A DNA stretch of 64,000 nucleotides. It comes from Salinicoccus sesuvii (GTDB taxonomy: Bacteria; Bacillota; Bacilli; Staphylococcales; Salinicoccaceae). The stretch covers positions 186,001-250,000 of the forward strand of contig NZ_JBHRWV010000002.1 in assembly GCF_042648145.1 (NCBI RefSeq). Reading direction: 5' to 3'. This document shows positions 51,135-60,867 of the stretch, one piece after another; the stretch's first letter is position 1, and every line of letters starts with the position of its first letter. Both the position numbers and the translations under genes were made by a program. The notes beneath the pieces are model-generated. The model had not been told where the DNA came from, searched no databases, and saw only the letters and a program-made list of their open reading frames with translations.

Positions 51135-52829
51135 ATGACAAAAAAAGATATTATCAATCTACTTGAGACAATCGCAACATACATGGAATTATCTCTTGAG
51201 AATCCATTCAAGGTTTCGGCATACCGTAAGGCGGCCGCGGCCATTGAAAGAGATCCAAGGGCACTCTCAGAAATCGAAGATTTTTCAGAAATGAAGGGAA
51301 TCGGCAAAGGTGTCAACGATGTCATTACAGAATATGTGGAAACAGGGCGCTCTTCAATACTTGATGACCTGAAGGAAACGGTCCCTGTGTCACTGGTCCA
51401 GATGCTCAAGTTACCGACACTTGGTCCGAAGAAAATTGCGAAGCTGCATAAGGAACTTGGGGTCGTGACACTTGAAGGATTGAAGGCAGAATGCGTTGCG
51501 GGTAATGTGAGTGAACTGAGTGGATTTGGTAAGAAGACTGAGGATAATATCAGTAAAGCGATCGATGAACTTCTTACGCGCCCAGAAACATACCCGATCG
51601 AGAAGATCCAGACTTTCAGGAAAATCATCGAAGCCTCACTTGATGAAATCACAGGCATCGACAGGTACGACATTGCTGGCAGCGCAAGGCGCTATAAAGA
51701 GATGAGTAAAGACCTCGATTTCATTGTGCAGACGACTGATGCCCATAGTGTCGCAGAAGCATTAGTCAATCTACCGTTTGTAAAGGATGTCGTTGCACGC
51801 GGGGAGCGTAAGCTGTCCGTAGTGATTGCGCATGACCTAGATCAGATCGGTGTTGATATACGTTTTGTTACAGCTGAAGCCTATCACACGACGCTGCACC
51901 ATTTTACAGGCTCGAAAGAACATAATGTAAAGATGCGCCAGATTGCGAAATCGAGAGGGGAGAAAGTTAGTGAGTATGGTGTAGAGAAAGAAGGCGAGCT
52001 TTTGACATTCGAGTCGGAATCCGATTTCTTTTCTCACTTCGACTTGCCCTATATCGCTCCTACCATGCGTGAAACTGGTGAAGAAACGGATATCGAAGTC
52101 TCCGACATCGTTACACTGGATGATATCAGGGGGGATCTCCATATGCATACAGTATATAGTGACGGTGCGCATTCAGTACGCGAAATGGTAGAAGCCTGCA
52201 TCGATAAAGGATACGACTATATGATTATCACGGACCACTCAAAGAGCCTACGTGTCGCAAACGGACTCGATGAAGATCGACTGTGGCAACAGATTGAGGA
52301 AATCAAAAAAATAAGACCGGAATACCCTGGGATAGATATCTATACAGGAACAGAAATGGATATACTAAAAGATGGTAGTCTGGATTTTTCGGAAGATATG
52401 CTCAAGGAACTGGACTATGTTATCGCAGCCATCCACTCGAGTTTCCAGCAGACGGAGGACGAGATTATGCACCGGCTTAGATCGGCATGTGAAAATCCAT
52501 ATGTCCGTCATATTGCCCATCCTACAGGCAGATTGATTGGCGGAAGGGCAGGCTATGCGGTAGACTTCGAAAAGTTGATCCAGATGTCCAAAGATACGCG
52601 TACTGTAATGGAAGTGAATGCCAATCCAAGACGTCTCGACTTGTCGTCTTCTGTCATAAGGAATTCGGGACTGATGCTGACAGTCAATACCGACGCCCAC
52701 CATACGCAACATCTTGAGTTCATGGAGTATGGTACGGCAACATTGCAAAAGGGTCTAATCGAAAAGCATCAAGTGATCAATACATTCTCGAGAGAAGACT
52801 TCAGAGAGTGGGTCAAAAAAGGGAAATAG
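51135..52829 (+). CDS. polX: DNA polymerase X with PHP exonuclease domain
   Basis: Gap-filling repair polymerase (564 residues). Helix-hairpin-helix elements lie at about 45-130 (EMKGIGKGVND, LPTLGPKKIAKLHKELG, LSGFGKKTEDNI). The polymerase palm has AGSARRYKEMSKDLDFIV with metal aspartates. The C-terminal PHP domain (about 330-560) has DLHMHTVYSDGAHSV, MIITDHS and NTDAHHT, giving 3'-5' exonuclease activity in Bacillus PolX. TTTGGAGGTCAAT precedes the ATG at 51135; the earlier in-frame ATG at 51111 is before this site. mutS2 follows. Confidence 0.95.
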   Translation: MTKKDIINLLETIATYMELSLENPFKVSAYRKAAAAIERDPRALSEIEDFSEMKGIGKGVNDVITEYVETGRSSILDDLKETVPVSLVQMLKLPTLGPKKIAKLHKELGVVTLEGLKAECVAGNVSELSGFGKKTEDNISKAIDELLTRPETYPIEKIQTFRKIIEASLDEITGIDRYDIAGSARRYKEMSKDLDFIVQTTDAHSVAEALVNLPFVKDVVARGERKLSVVIAHDLDQIGVDIRFVTAEAYHTTLHHFTGSKEHNVKMRQIAKSRGEKVSEYGVEKEGELLTFESESDFFSHFDLPYIAPTMRETGEETDIEVSDIVTLDDIRGDLHMHTVYSDGAHSVREMVEACIDKGYDYMIITDHSKSLRVANGLDEDRLWQQIEEIKKIRPEYPGIDIYTGTEMDILKDGSLDFSEDMLKELDYVIAAIHSSFQQTEDEIMHRLRSACENPYVRHIAHPTGRLIGGRAGYAVDFEKLIQMSKDTRTVMEVNANPRRLDLSSSVIRNSGLMLTVNTDAHHTQHLEFMEYGTATLQKGLIEKHQVINTFSREDFREWVKKGK

Positions 52830-52839
52830 AGGGTTGAAA

Positions 52840-55167
52840 ATGAATCAGAGAACAATCAATACATTGGAATTCGATAAGATACTCGCACAACTTTCCGCTT
52901 TTGCTGAAAGCGAAAAGACGCGAAAGATGATTGACAGCGATATTGTGTCTACCGATTTAGATGAAATATTGCAGATGATCAATGAAGTCGATGATGCCTC
53001 TACCATGCTTCGGTACAAAGCAGTCGAGCTTGGCGGTATCACTGATATTAAGCGACATGCCAGACGTGCGGAAATTGGCAGCATGCTTGGCGTACAGGAA
53101 CTGAATGAAATCAGATCCGTATTGAACCGAAAGCATATGTTGCAAGGGGTCTTCAACGACTTCGAAGATGATGAAATCGTACTCGACAATCTGCCAATCT
53201 ATATCAATGGTCTGCCGGATATCCATTTTCTATATAGAAGGATCACGGAAACTGTCGACGATAGCCAAGTACTCGACCATGCATCGGAAGCGCTGCTAAG
53301 AATCAGAAGGAAGATCCGTTCTGAAGAGGGCAAGATACGGGATCGATTGAACGAAATTATTCGTGGGTCGAACCAGAAGAAGTTGTCAGACAGCATTATC
53401 ACAATGCGCAACAATCGCTATGTTGTCCCTGTCAAAGTGGAGCACCAAGGGGAGTTCAGTGGTATTGTGCACGATATATCTTCAAGTGGACAAACGGTCT
53501 ACATGGAACCAATGGCAGTCGTTCAAATGACCAACCAGATACAAAGACTGCGGGATGAGGAACAGACTGAAGTAGAACGCATCCTCTACCAGCTTTCAGC
53601 AGAAGTGGCGGAAGTCGGTGCTGAGCTGTCGATGACGGATGATGCTTTGCACCATTTGGATATGGTCTTCTCAAAAGCCAAATACGGTGCAAAAATCAGT
53701 GGATCGAAGCCTGAAATGTCAGCATCCGGGGGAATCCACCTTCCGGCTGCATTCCATCCACTCATACCGGGTGATGAGGTAGTCAAGAACGATATCGCAA
53801 TGGATGAGGAGACGCGTGCTGTCATCATCACTGGTCCGAACACCGGCGGAAAGACGGTCACCATCAAGACAATCGGCCTCAGCGTACTGATGGCACAGTC
53901 CGGAATCCCTGTGCCGGCGCGTGACGGTAGCCGCCTGCGTCTTTTTGAACGGGTCTATAGCGATATTGGGGATGAACAGTCGATTGAACAATCCCTTTCT
54001 ACCTTCTCAAGCCATATGACAAATATTACAGGTATCTTGGATGAAGTAGATGAAAACAGCTTGGTACTTCTCGATGAGCTAGGGGCCGGCACTGATCCTG
54101 AAGAGGGTGCCGCACTTGCCATCAGCATTTTGGAATACTTGCTTGCCAAACGTTCAACCATCGTTGCGACGACCCATTACCCGCAATTGAAATCATTCAG
54201 CTACACACGGGAAGATACATTGAATGCGAGTGTTGAGTTCGACGTGGAAACCTTATCTCCAACATATCGCTTGCTCATGGGTATTCCGGGTAAGTCCAAT
54301 GCATTTGAAATCTCGAACAAGCTCGGGCTGAATCGGGACGTTATTGAACGGGCACGCAACCTTTCTGGTAGGGATAACGAAGATGTCAATGAAATGATCA
54401 CAGCGCTCGAGCGTCATACAAGGAAAGCACAAGATAATGAAGCGGAAACGCAAAAGCTGTTGAAAGATGCAGAAAAGCTTCACACGAGCCTCGACAGTCA
54501 AGTGGCCGATTACGAAGCCTACAAGGAGAAGCTGCGTAAGGAAGCACGGGCGGATGCCAACCGTATCATTAAAGAGGCGGAAGCACGGGCGGATGAGGTT
54601 ATCCGTACTCTTGAAGATATGAAGAAGCTCGGTGCAGATATCCAAGAACATGAACTCATCGATCAGAAGAAAGCTCTGACAGATAGCTATCACCAAGAAG
54701 ACATTAGGAAAAAGGAACGGGCCACGAAGAAAGAGAAGATCTCCCAAGGGGACGAAGTGGATGTTCTATCGTACGGTCAAAAGGGCGAAGTGCTGGAAGT
54801 AAAGGACGATTCGGTAACGGTTCAAATGGGTATTATAAAGATGAAGGTCGGCATGGATGAAGTAAAAAAGCGCAAGAAAGAGCAGCCGAAACGGACTGTT
54901 TCGAGAAGGATCAACAAGACCTCCATCAAAAGAGAACTCGACCTCCGGGGGGAGCGCTACGAGGAGGCGCTCCGCAGACTCGACCAGTATCTCGACCAAG
55001 TGATGCTCTCCAATTACAGTGAAGTGGAAATCATACACGGTAAGGGTACCGGTGCCCTTCAAAAGGGCGTCCAACAGTTTTTGAGGACGCATCCTAAAGT
55101 GAAATCTTTCAGGGGCGGCATGCCGAGTGAAGGTGGCTTCGGGGTGACAGTCGTCGAAATGAAGTAG
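52840..55167 (+). CDS. mutS2: Endonuclease MutS2
   Basis: MutS-family ATPase without the mismatch-recognition domain (775 residues), linked to suppression of homologous recombination and to collided-ribosome rescue in Bacillus. Walker A is TGPNTGGKTVTIKT (about 329-342), Walker B LVLLDELGAGTDPEEGAAL (about 405-423). A long helical clamp/coiled coil lies at about 510-620. The C-terminal Smr nuclease domain (about 700-775) has LDLRGERYEEAL and EIIHGKGTGALQ. GAGGG six bases ahead of the ATG at 52840 fixes the start. A 32-codon ORF follows at once. Confidence 0.96.
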   Translation: MNQRTINTLEFDKILAQLSAFAESEKTRKMIDSDIVSTDLDEILQMINEVDDASTMLRYKAVELGGITDIKRHARRAEIGSMLGVQELNEIRSVLNRKHMLQGVFNDFEDDEIVLDNLPIYINGLPDIHFLYRRITETVDDSQVLDHASEALLRIRRKIRSEEGKIRDRLNEIIRGSNQKKLSDSIITMRNNRYVVPVKVEHQGEFSGIVHDISSSGQTVYMEPMAVVQMTNQIQRLRDEEQTEVERILYQLSAEVAEVGAELSMTDDALHHLDMVFSKAKYGAKISGSKPEMSASGGIHLPAAFHPLIPGDEVVKNDIAMDEETRAVIITGPNTGGKTVTIKTIGLSVLMAQSGIPVPARDGSRLRLFERVYSDIGDEQSIEQSLSTFSSHMTNITGILDEVDENSLVLLDELGAGTDPEEGAALAISILEYLLAKRSTIVATTHYPQLKSFSYTREDTLNASVEFDVETLSPTYRLLMGIPGKSNAFEISNKLGLNRDVIERARNLSGRDNEDVNEMITALERHTRKAQDNEAETQKLLKDAEKLHTSLDSQVADYEAYKEKLRKEARADANRIIKEAEARADEVIRTLEDMKKLGADIQEHELIDQKKALTDSYHQEDIRKKERATKKEKISQGDEVDVLSYGQKGEVLEVKDDSVTVQMGIIKMKVGMDEVKKRKKEQPKRTVSRRINKTSIKRELDLRGERYEEALRRLDQYLDQVMLSNYSEVEIIHGKGTGALQKGVQQFLRTHPKVKSFRGGMPSEGGFGVTVVEMK

Positions 55168-55175
55168 GGGGTTCT

Positions 55176-55274
55176 ATGGATAACTTTGATATGTATAAGC
55201 TTGCGAAAGTACTGATTGCGGTCGCAATCCTGATGTTTGTAAGCGGCGTGATCTATCTGATGTTTTTCGCATAG
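55176..55274 (+). CDS. 32-residue single-span membrane peptide
   Basis: Short ORF too small for most gene finders. It has AGGGGG four bases before ATG at 55176, eight bases after the mutS2 stop. The product begins MDNFDMYKLAKVLI and continues with an uninterrupted hydrophobic helix (LIAVAILMFVSGVIYLMFF) ending in Ala. The TAG stop is at 55272-55274. One membrane span with a short polar, acidic N-terminus. No family recognised. A promoter for trxA begins after it, so it is most likely translated from the mutS2 transcript. Confidence 0.65.
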   Translation: MDNFDMYKLAKVLIAVAILMFVSGVIYLMFFA

Positions 55275-55283
55275 GCAGTTAGA

Positions 55284-55313
55284 TTGAGAATACATGCATC
55301 TACATGCTATAAT
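55284..55313 (+). promoter_or_regulatory. Sigma-A promoter of trxA
   Basis: TTGAGA (55284-55289), 18-base spacer, TATAAT (55308-55313). trxA starts 34 bases after the -10. Confidence 0.7.
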
Positions 55314-55347
55314 TGATGCATAATCAACATAATGGAGGTAATTTCAA

Positions 55348-55662
55348 ATGGCAATTATAGAAGTGAATGATCAAAATTTCAAACAAGAAGTGGAAAGCGG
55401 ACTTAAATTGGTGGACTTCTGGGCACCATGGTGTGGGCCTTGTAAGATGATCGCTCCTGTACTTGAAGAAGTTGCACAGGATGTTGAAGGTAAAGCTGAC
55501 ATTGCTAAACTGAATGTCGATGATAACCAGGCAACAGCGAGTGAATACGAAGTAATGAGTATTCCTACACTGATCCTCTTCAAAGATGGCGAGCCTGTTG
55601 ACAAAGTTGTTGGCTTCCAGCCAAAAGAACAGCTTGTTTCACTGATTGAAAAGCACTCATAA
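55348..55662 (+). CDS. trxA: Thioredoxin
   Basis: General protein disulfide reductase of the cytoplasm (104 residues). Active site WCGPC (Cys29, Cys32), with the cis-Pro loop SIPTLILFKDG. GGAGG precedes the ATG. It has its own promoter and terminator, between mutS2 and uvrC as in Bacillus. Confidence 0.99.
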   Translation: MAIIEVNDQNFKQEVESGLKLVDFWAPWCGPCKMIAPVLEEVAQDVEGKADIAKLNVDDNQATASEYEVMSIPTLILFKDGEPVDKVVGFQPKEQLVSLIEKHS

Positions 55663-55671
55663 TTTAAAGAT

Positions 55672-55696
55672 AGCCGCCTTCGGGCGGCTTTTTTAT
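55672..55696 (+). terminator. Terminator after trxA
   Basis: AGCCGCC-TTCG-GGCGGCT followed by TTTTT; a stable UUCG tetraloop hairpin. Confidence 0.95.
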
Positions 55697-55719
55697 AATA
55701 TATATGCAGAGGGATTATT

Positions 55720-57489
55720 ATGGAAGAACTTAAACTTAAACTATCGGTGCTACCGACTGAACCGGGCTGCTATCTCATGAAGGACCGGCACGGCATCGTC
55801 ATCTACGTCGGCAAGGCCAAAAACTTAAGAAACCGTGTCAGATCATATTTTACGGGTGCACACGATGAAAAGACGATGCGGCTCGTAAAAGAGATTGTCG
55901 ATTTCGATTTCATAGTGACCAATTCCGAGGTCGAATCACTGCTGCTTGAGCTGAATCTGATCAAGAAGCACTACCCAAGATACAACATTTTGTTAAAGGA
56001 TGATAAAAGCTATCCTTTCATCAAGATTACGAAAGAGAAGCATCCGAAACTGATCGTTACGAGAACGGTCAAACCGTCGACTGGTACATACTTCGGACCT
56101 TACCCGAATGCTTACAGTGCCCATGAGACAAAAAAACTGCTCGATCGCATCTATCCGCTCCGCAAATGCAATACGATGCCGGACAAGCTGTGCCTGTACT
56201 ATCACATCGGCCAGTGTCTTGGCCCATGTGTCTACGATGTGCAACAACAACAGTACAAAGAGATGATCGATGGCATCACTCGGTTCTTGAATGGAGAAAC
56301 AAAGCAGATCGTCGATGAACTTAAGGATAAGATGGCAGTGGCATCGGAAAACCTAGAGTTTGAAAAGGCTAAGGAATACAGGGACTTGCTCGGTCACATT
56401 GAAGCAACGATGAATAAGCAAAAGATGATGACAAAGGACGTCACCGCAAGGGATTGTTTCGGGTTCAGTGTGTCCAAAGGCTGGATGGCTGTTTCCGTGC
56501 TACTGATTAGAAATGGTAATCTAATCGAGAAGAAGGCGGACATGTTCCCAATCAATGATGATGTGCAGGAAGAGTTCTTCAGATACATTGCTCAGTTCTA
56601 TGATCTGAAGTCGAATCTACTGCCTAAAGAAGTGCACATTGCCAATGGACTTGATCAGGAAATCATCGACCAGTACCTGCCCGTTACCGTCCTCCAGCCA
56701 AAAAGAGGCCAGAAGCGGGAGATGGTTGACCTAGCGACAAAAAATGCTGAGATCGCAATAGGAAACAAGTTCGAAATGATCGAGAAGGACGAGGCTCGAA
56801 CCATCGGCGCCATAGAACGCCTTGGGGAAGCGCTCAGCATCGAAACACCAATCCGCATAGAGGCATTCGATAACTCGAATATTCAGGGCGTTGACCCGGT
56901 CAGCGTCATGGTGTCCTTTGTAGATGGCAAGCCAAGCAAGAAGGACTACCGGAAGTATAAAATCAGAACTGTTACCCAGCCAGATGACTATGCTTCAATG
57001 GCGGAAGCCGTCCGGCGCAGATATGCACGGGTACGGAAAGAGGGATTGCCTCTGCCCGATATGATTATTGTGGATGGCGGGGTTGGCCATATGAATACGG
57101 TCAAATCCGTTCTGATGGATGAATTGTCACTCGATATCCCCGTGGCAGGGCTCGCGAAAAACGATAAACACAAGACAGCTGAACTGCTCTATGGCGACCC
57201 GCCGGCAATCGTACCACTTAAGAAGAACTCCCAGGAATTCTATCTTTTGCAGCGTATACAGGATGAAGTCCACCGGTTCGCCATCAGTTTCCATAGGAAC
57301 ACACGACGGAAGACATCTGTTACTTCTAAACTCGACAATATAGAAGGTGTGGGACCAAAACGCAAACAGAAGCTGCTGAGCCATTTCGGTTCGATAAAAA
57401 GAATGAGTGAGAAGCAAGTTGCTGATTTTACTGAAATAGGTATTCCTGCCCCAATTGCCGAGCGAATACTGGAAGCGCTTAACGCCTGA
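55720..57489 (+). CDS. uvrC: Excinuclease ABC subunit C
   Basis: Makes both incisions in nucleotide excision repair (589 residues). N-terminal GIY-YIG nuclease (about 13-90: GCYLMKDRHGIVIYVGKAKNLRNR split by a turn), a cysteine cluster (KCNTMPDKLCLYYHIGQCLGPC region), UVR motif around 205-235, RNase H-like endonuclease domain (about 375-490: IEAFDNSNIQG, IIVDGGVGHMN) and C-terminal tandem HhH (NIEGVGPKRKQKLL). Its stop codon is inside a terminator palindrome. Confidence 0.97.
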   Translation: MEELKLKLSVLPTEPGCYLMKDRHGIVIYVGKAKNLRNRVRSYFTGAHDEKTMRLVKEIVDFDFIVTNSEVESLLLELNLIKKHYPRYNILLKDDKSYPFIKITKEKHPKLIVTRTVKPSTGTYFGPYPNAYSAHETKKLLDRIYPLRKCNTMPDKLCLYYHIGQCLGPCVYDVQQQQYKEMIDGITRFLNGETKQIVDELKDKMAVASENLEFEKAKEYRDLLGHIEATMNKQKMMTKDVTARDCFGFSVSKGWMAVSVLLIRNGNLIEKKADMFPINDDVQEEFFRYIAQFYDLKSNLLPKEVHIANGLDQEIIDQYLPVTVLQPKRGQKREMVDLATKNAEIAIGNKFEMIEKDEARTIGAIERLGEALSIETPIRIEAFDNSNIQGVDPVSVMVSFVDGKPSKKDYRKYKIRTVTQPDDYASMAEAVRRRYARVRKEGLPLPDMIIVDGGVGHMNTVKSVLMDELSLDIPVAGLAKNDKHKTAELLYGDPPAIVPLKKNSQEFYLLQRIQDEVHRFAISFHRNTRRKTSVTSKLDNIEGVGPKRKQKLLSHFGSIKRMSEKQVADFTEIGIPAPIAERILEALNA

Positions 57490-57510
57490 TTTCAGGCGTC
57501 TTGAATTTTC
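57482..57510 (+). terminator. Terminator overlapping the uvrC stop
   Basis: ACGCCTGATTTCAGGCGT is an 8-bp perfect stem with a two-base apex that includes the TGA stop; T-rich sequence follows after a few bases. Confidence 0.65.
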
Positions 57511-57542
57511 TTAATATTTTTCTAGTAACCGTCCAGGTCGCC

Positions 57543-57571
57543 TTGATTTATGTATACCTTGGGAGTAAAAT
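57543..57571 (+). promoter_or_regulatory. Sigma-A promoter of sdhCAB
   Basis: TTGATT (57543-57548), 17-base spacer, TAAAAT (57566-57571). The sdhC start is 47 bases downstream of the -10. Confidence 0.72.
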
Positions 57572-57618
57572 GGTTCTTGTGTAAACTTATTTCATTGGAG
57601 AGTTAGGGGGGAATTCGA

Positions 57619-58230
57619 GTGTCGAAACAAGATTCAAGCTTTGCGATCAGACGTCTTCATTCTTTGTTGGGAGTTCTGCCACTGGGTGTCTTTCTGATTC
57701 AACACCTATTGGTCAACCATACTGCGACACGCAGTGAAGAGGCGTTCAATACAGCTTCGGAATTCATGGGCAGCCTACCTTTTGTACTGTTTCTTGAGGT
57801 TTTTGTAATATATATTCCGATTCTGTTTCACGGTATTTATGGAATTTATATTGCATTCACTGCGAAATACAATGTGGGTACATATAGCACATTCAGAAAC
57901 TGGATGTTTTTATTCCAGAGGGTCAGTGGTGTAATCGCCTTCATATTCATCGCTATACACGTCTATCAGACGAGATTCCAGGTGCTCCTAGGCGCGGAAG
58001 TGGACTATGATATGGTTCACCAGATCGTCTCAAATCCGGCGTGGTTAGTATTCTACATTATCGGTGTAGTCGCGACAGTATATCACTTTGCTAACGGACT
58101 ATGGTCGTTCATGGTGACTTGGGGCTTTACCCAGTCGGATAGATCACAGCGTGTAATGACGTATGTATCTGCTGTCATTTTCGTAGTGGTCAGCTTCATC
58201 GGTATACAGGCAATTTTGGCATTTATCTAA
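57619..58230 (+). CDS. sdhC: Succinate dehydrogenase cytochrome b558 subunit
   Basis: Five-helix, haem-binding membrane anchor of complex II passing electrons to menaquinone (203 residues), like Bacillus SdhC. Candidate haem-ligand histidines are in the first two segments (RLHSLLGVLPLGVFLIQHLLVNH split at the turn), in FHGIYGIY, in IAIHVYQTRF and in VYHFANGLWSF. The start is GTG after AGGGGGGAA. sdhA begins 15 bases after the stop. Confidence 0.95.
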   Translation: MSKQDSSFAIRRLHSLLGVLPLGVFLIQHLLVNHTATRSEEAFNTASEFMGSLPFVLFLEVFVIYIPILFHGIYGIYIAFTAKYNVGTYSTFRNWMFLFQRVSGVIAFIFIAIHVYQTRFQVLLGAEVDYDMVHQIVSNPAWLVFYIIGVVATVYHFANGLWSFMVTWGFTQSDRSQRVMTYVSAVIFVVVSFIGIQAILAFI

Positions 58231-58245
58231 TAAGGAGTGGACAGA

Positions 58246-60015
58246 ATGGCTAATGATAAAATCATCGTTGTCGGTGGCGGACTTGCCGGACTGATGGCAA
58301 CGATAAAAGCAGCTGAGGCAGGTGCTGAAGTAGACCTGTTCTCGATTGTGCCGGTAAAACGGTCTCACTCCGTATGTGCGCAAGGTGGAATCAATGGAGC
58401 GGTCAACACCAAAGGTGAAGGCGACTCGCCGGCGATCCATTTTGATGACACAGTATACGGCGGAGACTTTTTGGCGAACCAGCCGCCGGTCAAAGCAATG
58501 ACCGATGCGGCACCAGAAATCATCCACCTGCTCGACCGCATGGGCGTCATGTTTAACCGTACGGCTGAAGGTCTTCTCGACTTCAGAAGGTTTGGTGGTA
58601 CGTTGCACCACAGAACGGCATTTGCCGGCGCAACGACAGGGCAACAACTTCTATATGCATTGGACGAGCAGGTCAGAAGCTATGAAGTCGATGGTCTTGT
58701 AAGAAAGTTCGAAGGTTGGGAATTTCTTGGTGTAGTGCTTGATGACGAAGGACGTGCGCGCGGAATCACCGCTCAGCAGGTGACGAGTGCCGAGATCCAG
58801 ACATTCAAGTCGGATGCAGTCATTATGGCCACAGGTGGCCCGGGCATTATCTTCGGAAAATCGACGAACTCTATGATCAATACTGGATCTGCAGCATCTG
58901 TTGTATATCAGCAGGGTGCAATCTACGCTAATGGCGAATTCATCCAAATTCACCCAACGGCGATTCCAGGTGACGACAAGCTGAGATTAATGAGTGAATC
59001 AGCACGTGGAGAAGGCGGTCGCATTTGGACTTACAAGGATGGTAAACCGTGGTACTTCCTTGAAGAGAAGTATCCGGACTACGGAAACCTTGTACCGCGT
59101 GACATCGCTACACGGGAGATCTTTGATGTCTGTGTCAATCAGAAGCTCGGTATCAACGGCGAGAACATGGTGTATCTGGACCTTTCTCATAAAGACCCGC
59201 ACGAGCTTGATGTAAAACTTGGCGGCATCATCGAAATATATGAGAAGTTCACTGGTGATGACCCACGCAAAGTACCGATGAAAATCTTCCCGGCCGTTCA
59301 CTATTCAATGGGTGGACTATACGTAGACTTTGACCAGATGACTAACATTCCTGGCTTGTTCGCAGCAGGGGAGTGCGATTATTCCCAACACGGTGGTAAT
59401 AGACTCGGAGCAAACTCGTTGCTTTCAGCCATCTACGGCGGCATGGTCGCTGGGCCGAACGCGATAAAGTACGTCAGAGGGCTCGATTCCAGCTACGACG
59501 ATCTTGACGATTCCATCTTTGATAAGCATGTCAAGGCTGAACAAGAGAAGTTTGATGGTATAATGAATATGGATGGAGATGAGAACGCTTACGTCATCCA
59601 CAAGGAGCTTGGCGAATTAATGACGGATAATGTGACTGTTGTCCGCCACAACGACAAGCTACTTGAAGCAGATAAGCGTATTGTCGAACTGATGGACCGC
59701 TACAAGCGGATAAACATCAATGATACTAAAAAGTGGAGCAACCAGGCTGCATTCTTTACGCGCCAGTTGTGGAATATGCTTGTGCTTGCACGTGTCATCA
59801 CGATTGGTGCCTATAACAGGAACGAATCGCGAGGCGCGCACTTCAAACCTGATTTCCCTGAACGGAATGATGAAGAATGGCTCAAAACAACAAAAGCATA
59901 CTTCGAAGGGCCACTTGAAGCACCCCGTTTCGAATACGAAGATGTCGATACAAGCCTCATCCCGCCTCGTAAAAGAGATTACTCGAAAAAGGCTGAAGGG
60001 AGCGCTAAGAAATAA
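58246..60015 (+). CDS. sdhA: Succinate dehydrogenase flavoprotein subunit
   Basis: Oxidises succinate to fumarate (589 residues). FAD fold IIVVGGGLAGLMATIKAAEAG at the N-terminus in two parts, covalent flavin His41 (KRSHSVCAQGG), capping and catalytic region with HPTAIPG, ARGEGGRIW and the catalytic Arg segment GNLVPRDIATREIF. AAGGAGTGG precedes the ATG at 58246; the in-frame GTG at 58237 lies in the ribosome site. sdhB begins directly after the stop. Confidence 0.98.
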   Translation: MANDKIIVVGGGLAGLMATIKAAEAGAEVDLFSIVPVKRSHSVCAQGGINGAVNTKGEGDSPAIHFDDTVYGGDFLANQPPVKAMTDAAPEIIHLLDRMGVMFNRTAEGLLDFRRFGGTLHHRTAFAGATTGQQLLYALDEQVRSYEVDGLVRKFEGWEFLGVVLDDEGRARGITAQQVTSAEIQTFKSDAVIMATGGPGIIFGKSTNSMINTGSAASVVYQQGAIYANGEFIQIHPTAIPGDDKLRLMSESARGEGGRIWTYKDGKPWYFLEEKYPDYGNLVPRDIATREIFDVCVNQKLGINGENMVYLDLSHKDPHELDVKLGGIIEIYEKFTGDDPRKVPMKIFPAVHYSMGGLYVDFDQMTNIPGLFAAGECDYSQHGGNRLGANSLLSAIYGGMVAGPNAIKYVRGLDSSYDDLDDSIFDKHVKAEQEKFDGIMNMDGDENAYVIHKELGELMTDNVTVVRHNDKLLEADKRIVELMDRYKRININDTKKWSNQAAFFTRQLWNMLVLARVITIGAYNRNESRGAHFKPDFPERNDEEWLKTTKAYFEGPLEAPRFEYEDVDTSLIPPRKRDYSKKAEGSAKK

Positions 60016-60780
60016 ATGAGTGAGAAAATGATCAGATTTAATATAAAGCGTCAGGAAAATACAGATTCAAAACCTTACTGGGAAGAATTTGAAGTGCCTT
60101 ATCGTGAGAACATGAACGTTATCAGTGCATTGATGGAGATTCAGAGGAATCCAGTGAATACAAAAGGTGAGAGAACGACCCCTGTCACATGGGATATGAA
60201 CTGTCTCGAGGAAGTCTGTGGCGCCTGCTCCATGGTGATCAACGGTAGCGCGAGACAATCATGTACTGCACTGATTGATCAACTGGAGCAACCAGTAAAG
60301 CTCGAACCAATGTCTACTTTCCCGATTGTTAAAGACCTTCAGGTAGATCGTACATTCATGTTCGATAGCCTAAAACGTGTCAAAGCATGGGTGCCGATCG
60401 ATGGTACGTACGATCTTGGTCCTGGACCAAGAATGCCTGAGAAGAAGCGCCAGACAGCCTACGAGTTGTCAAAATGCATGACGTGTGGTGTTTGTCTTGA
60501 AGTATGTCCGAACGTCAACGATAGCTCCAAGTTCATTGGTGCCGCACCAATCAGTCAGGTCAGACTGTTCAATTTGCACCCGACGGGGAGCATGAACAAA
60601 AACGAACGCCTTGATGCATTGATGGGTGAAGGCGGCGTTGCGGAATGTGGTATGGCTCAGAACTGTGTCAAAGCATGTCCGAAAGGTATTCCTTTGACGA
60701 CTTCAATTGCTGCGATGCAAAGAGAAACAAGTTTCCACATGTTCAAGTCCTTCTTCGGAAGCGACCACGAAGTCGAATAA
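60016..60780 (+). CDS. sdhB: Succinate dehydrogenase iron-sulfur subunit
   Basis: Carries three clusters between flavin and haem (254 residues). [2Fe-2S] ligands Cys63, Cys68, Cys71 and Cys83; the ferredoxin-like domain has Cys154, Cys157, Cys160 and Cys164, and Cys211, Cys217 and Cys221 for the [4Fe-4S]/[3Fe-4S] pair. Its ATG adjoins the sdhA stop, so translation is coupled. The operon ends in the terminator at 60788. Confidence 0.98.
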   Translation: MSEKMIRFNIKRQENTDSKPYWEEFEVPYRENMNVISALMEIQRNPVNTKGERTTPVTWDMNCLEEVCGACSMVINGSARQSCTALIDQLEQPVKLEPMSTFPIVKDLQVDRTFMFDSLKRVKAWVPIDGTYDLGPGPRMPEKKRQTAYELSKCMTCGVCLEVCPNVNDSSKFIGAAPISQVRLFNLHPTGSMNKNERLDALMGEGGVAECGMAQNCVKACPKGIPLTTSIAAMQRETSFHMFKSFFGSDHEVE

Positions 60781-60787
60781 GCTGTAA

Positions 60788-60817
60788 TAGGAAGAGCGCT
60801 GCTCTTCCTATTTTTTT
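60788..60817 (+). terminator. Terminator of the sdhCAB operon
   Basis: TAGGAAGAGC and GCTCTTCCTA pair perfectly around GCT, followed by seven T. Confidence 0.93.
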
Positions 60818-60867
60818 ATTTTCAATTACGTTATAATAAAAGAAATAATCAAGAAGGACTGGGGACA

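Noticed and set aside
53456..54747. Long minus-strand open frames inside mutS2
   Set aside because: They have no ribosome sites or recognisable products and are shadows of mutS2 codon usage.
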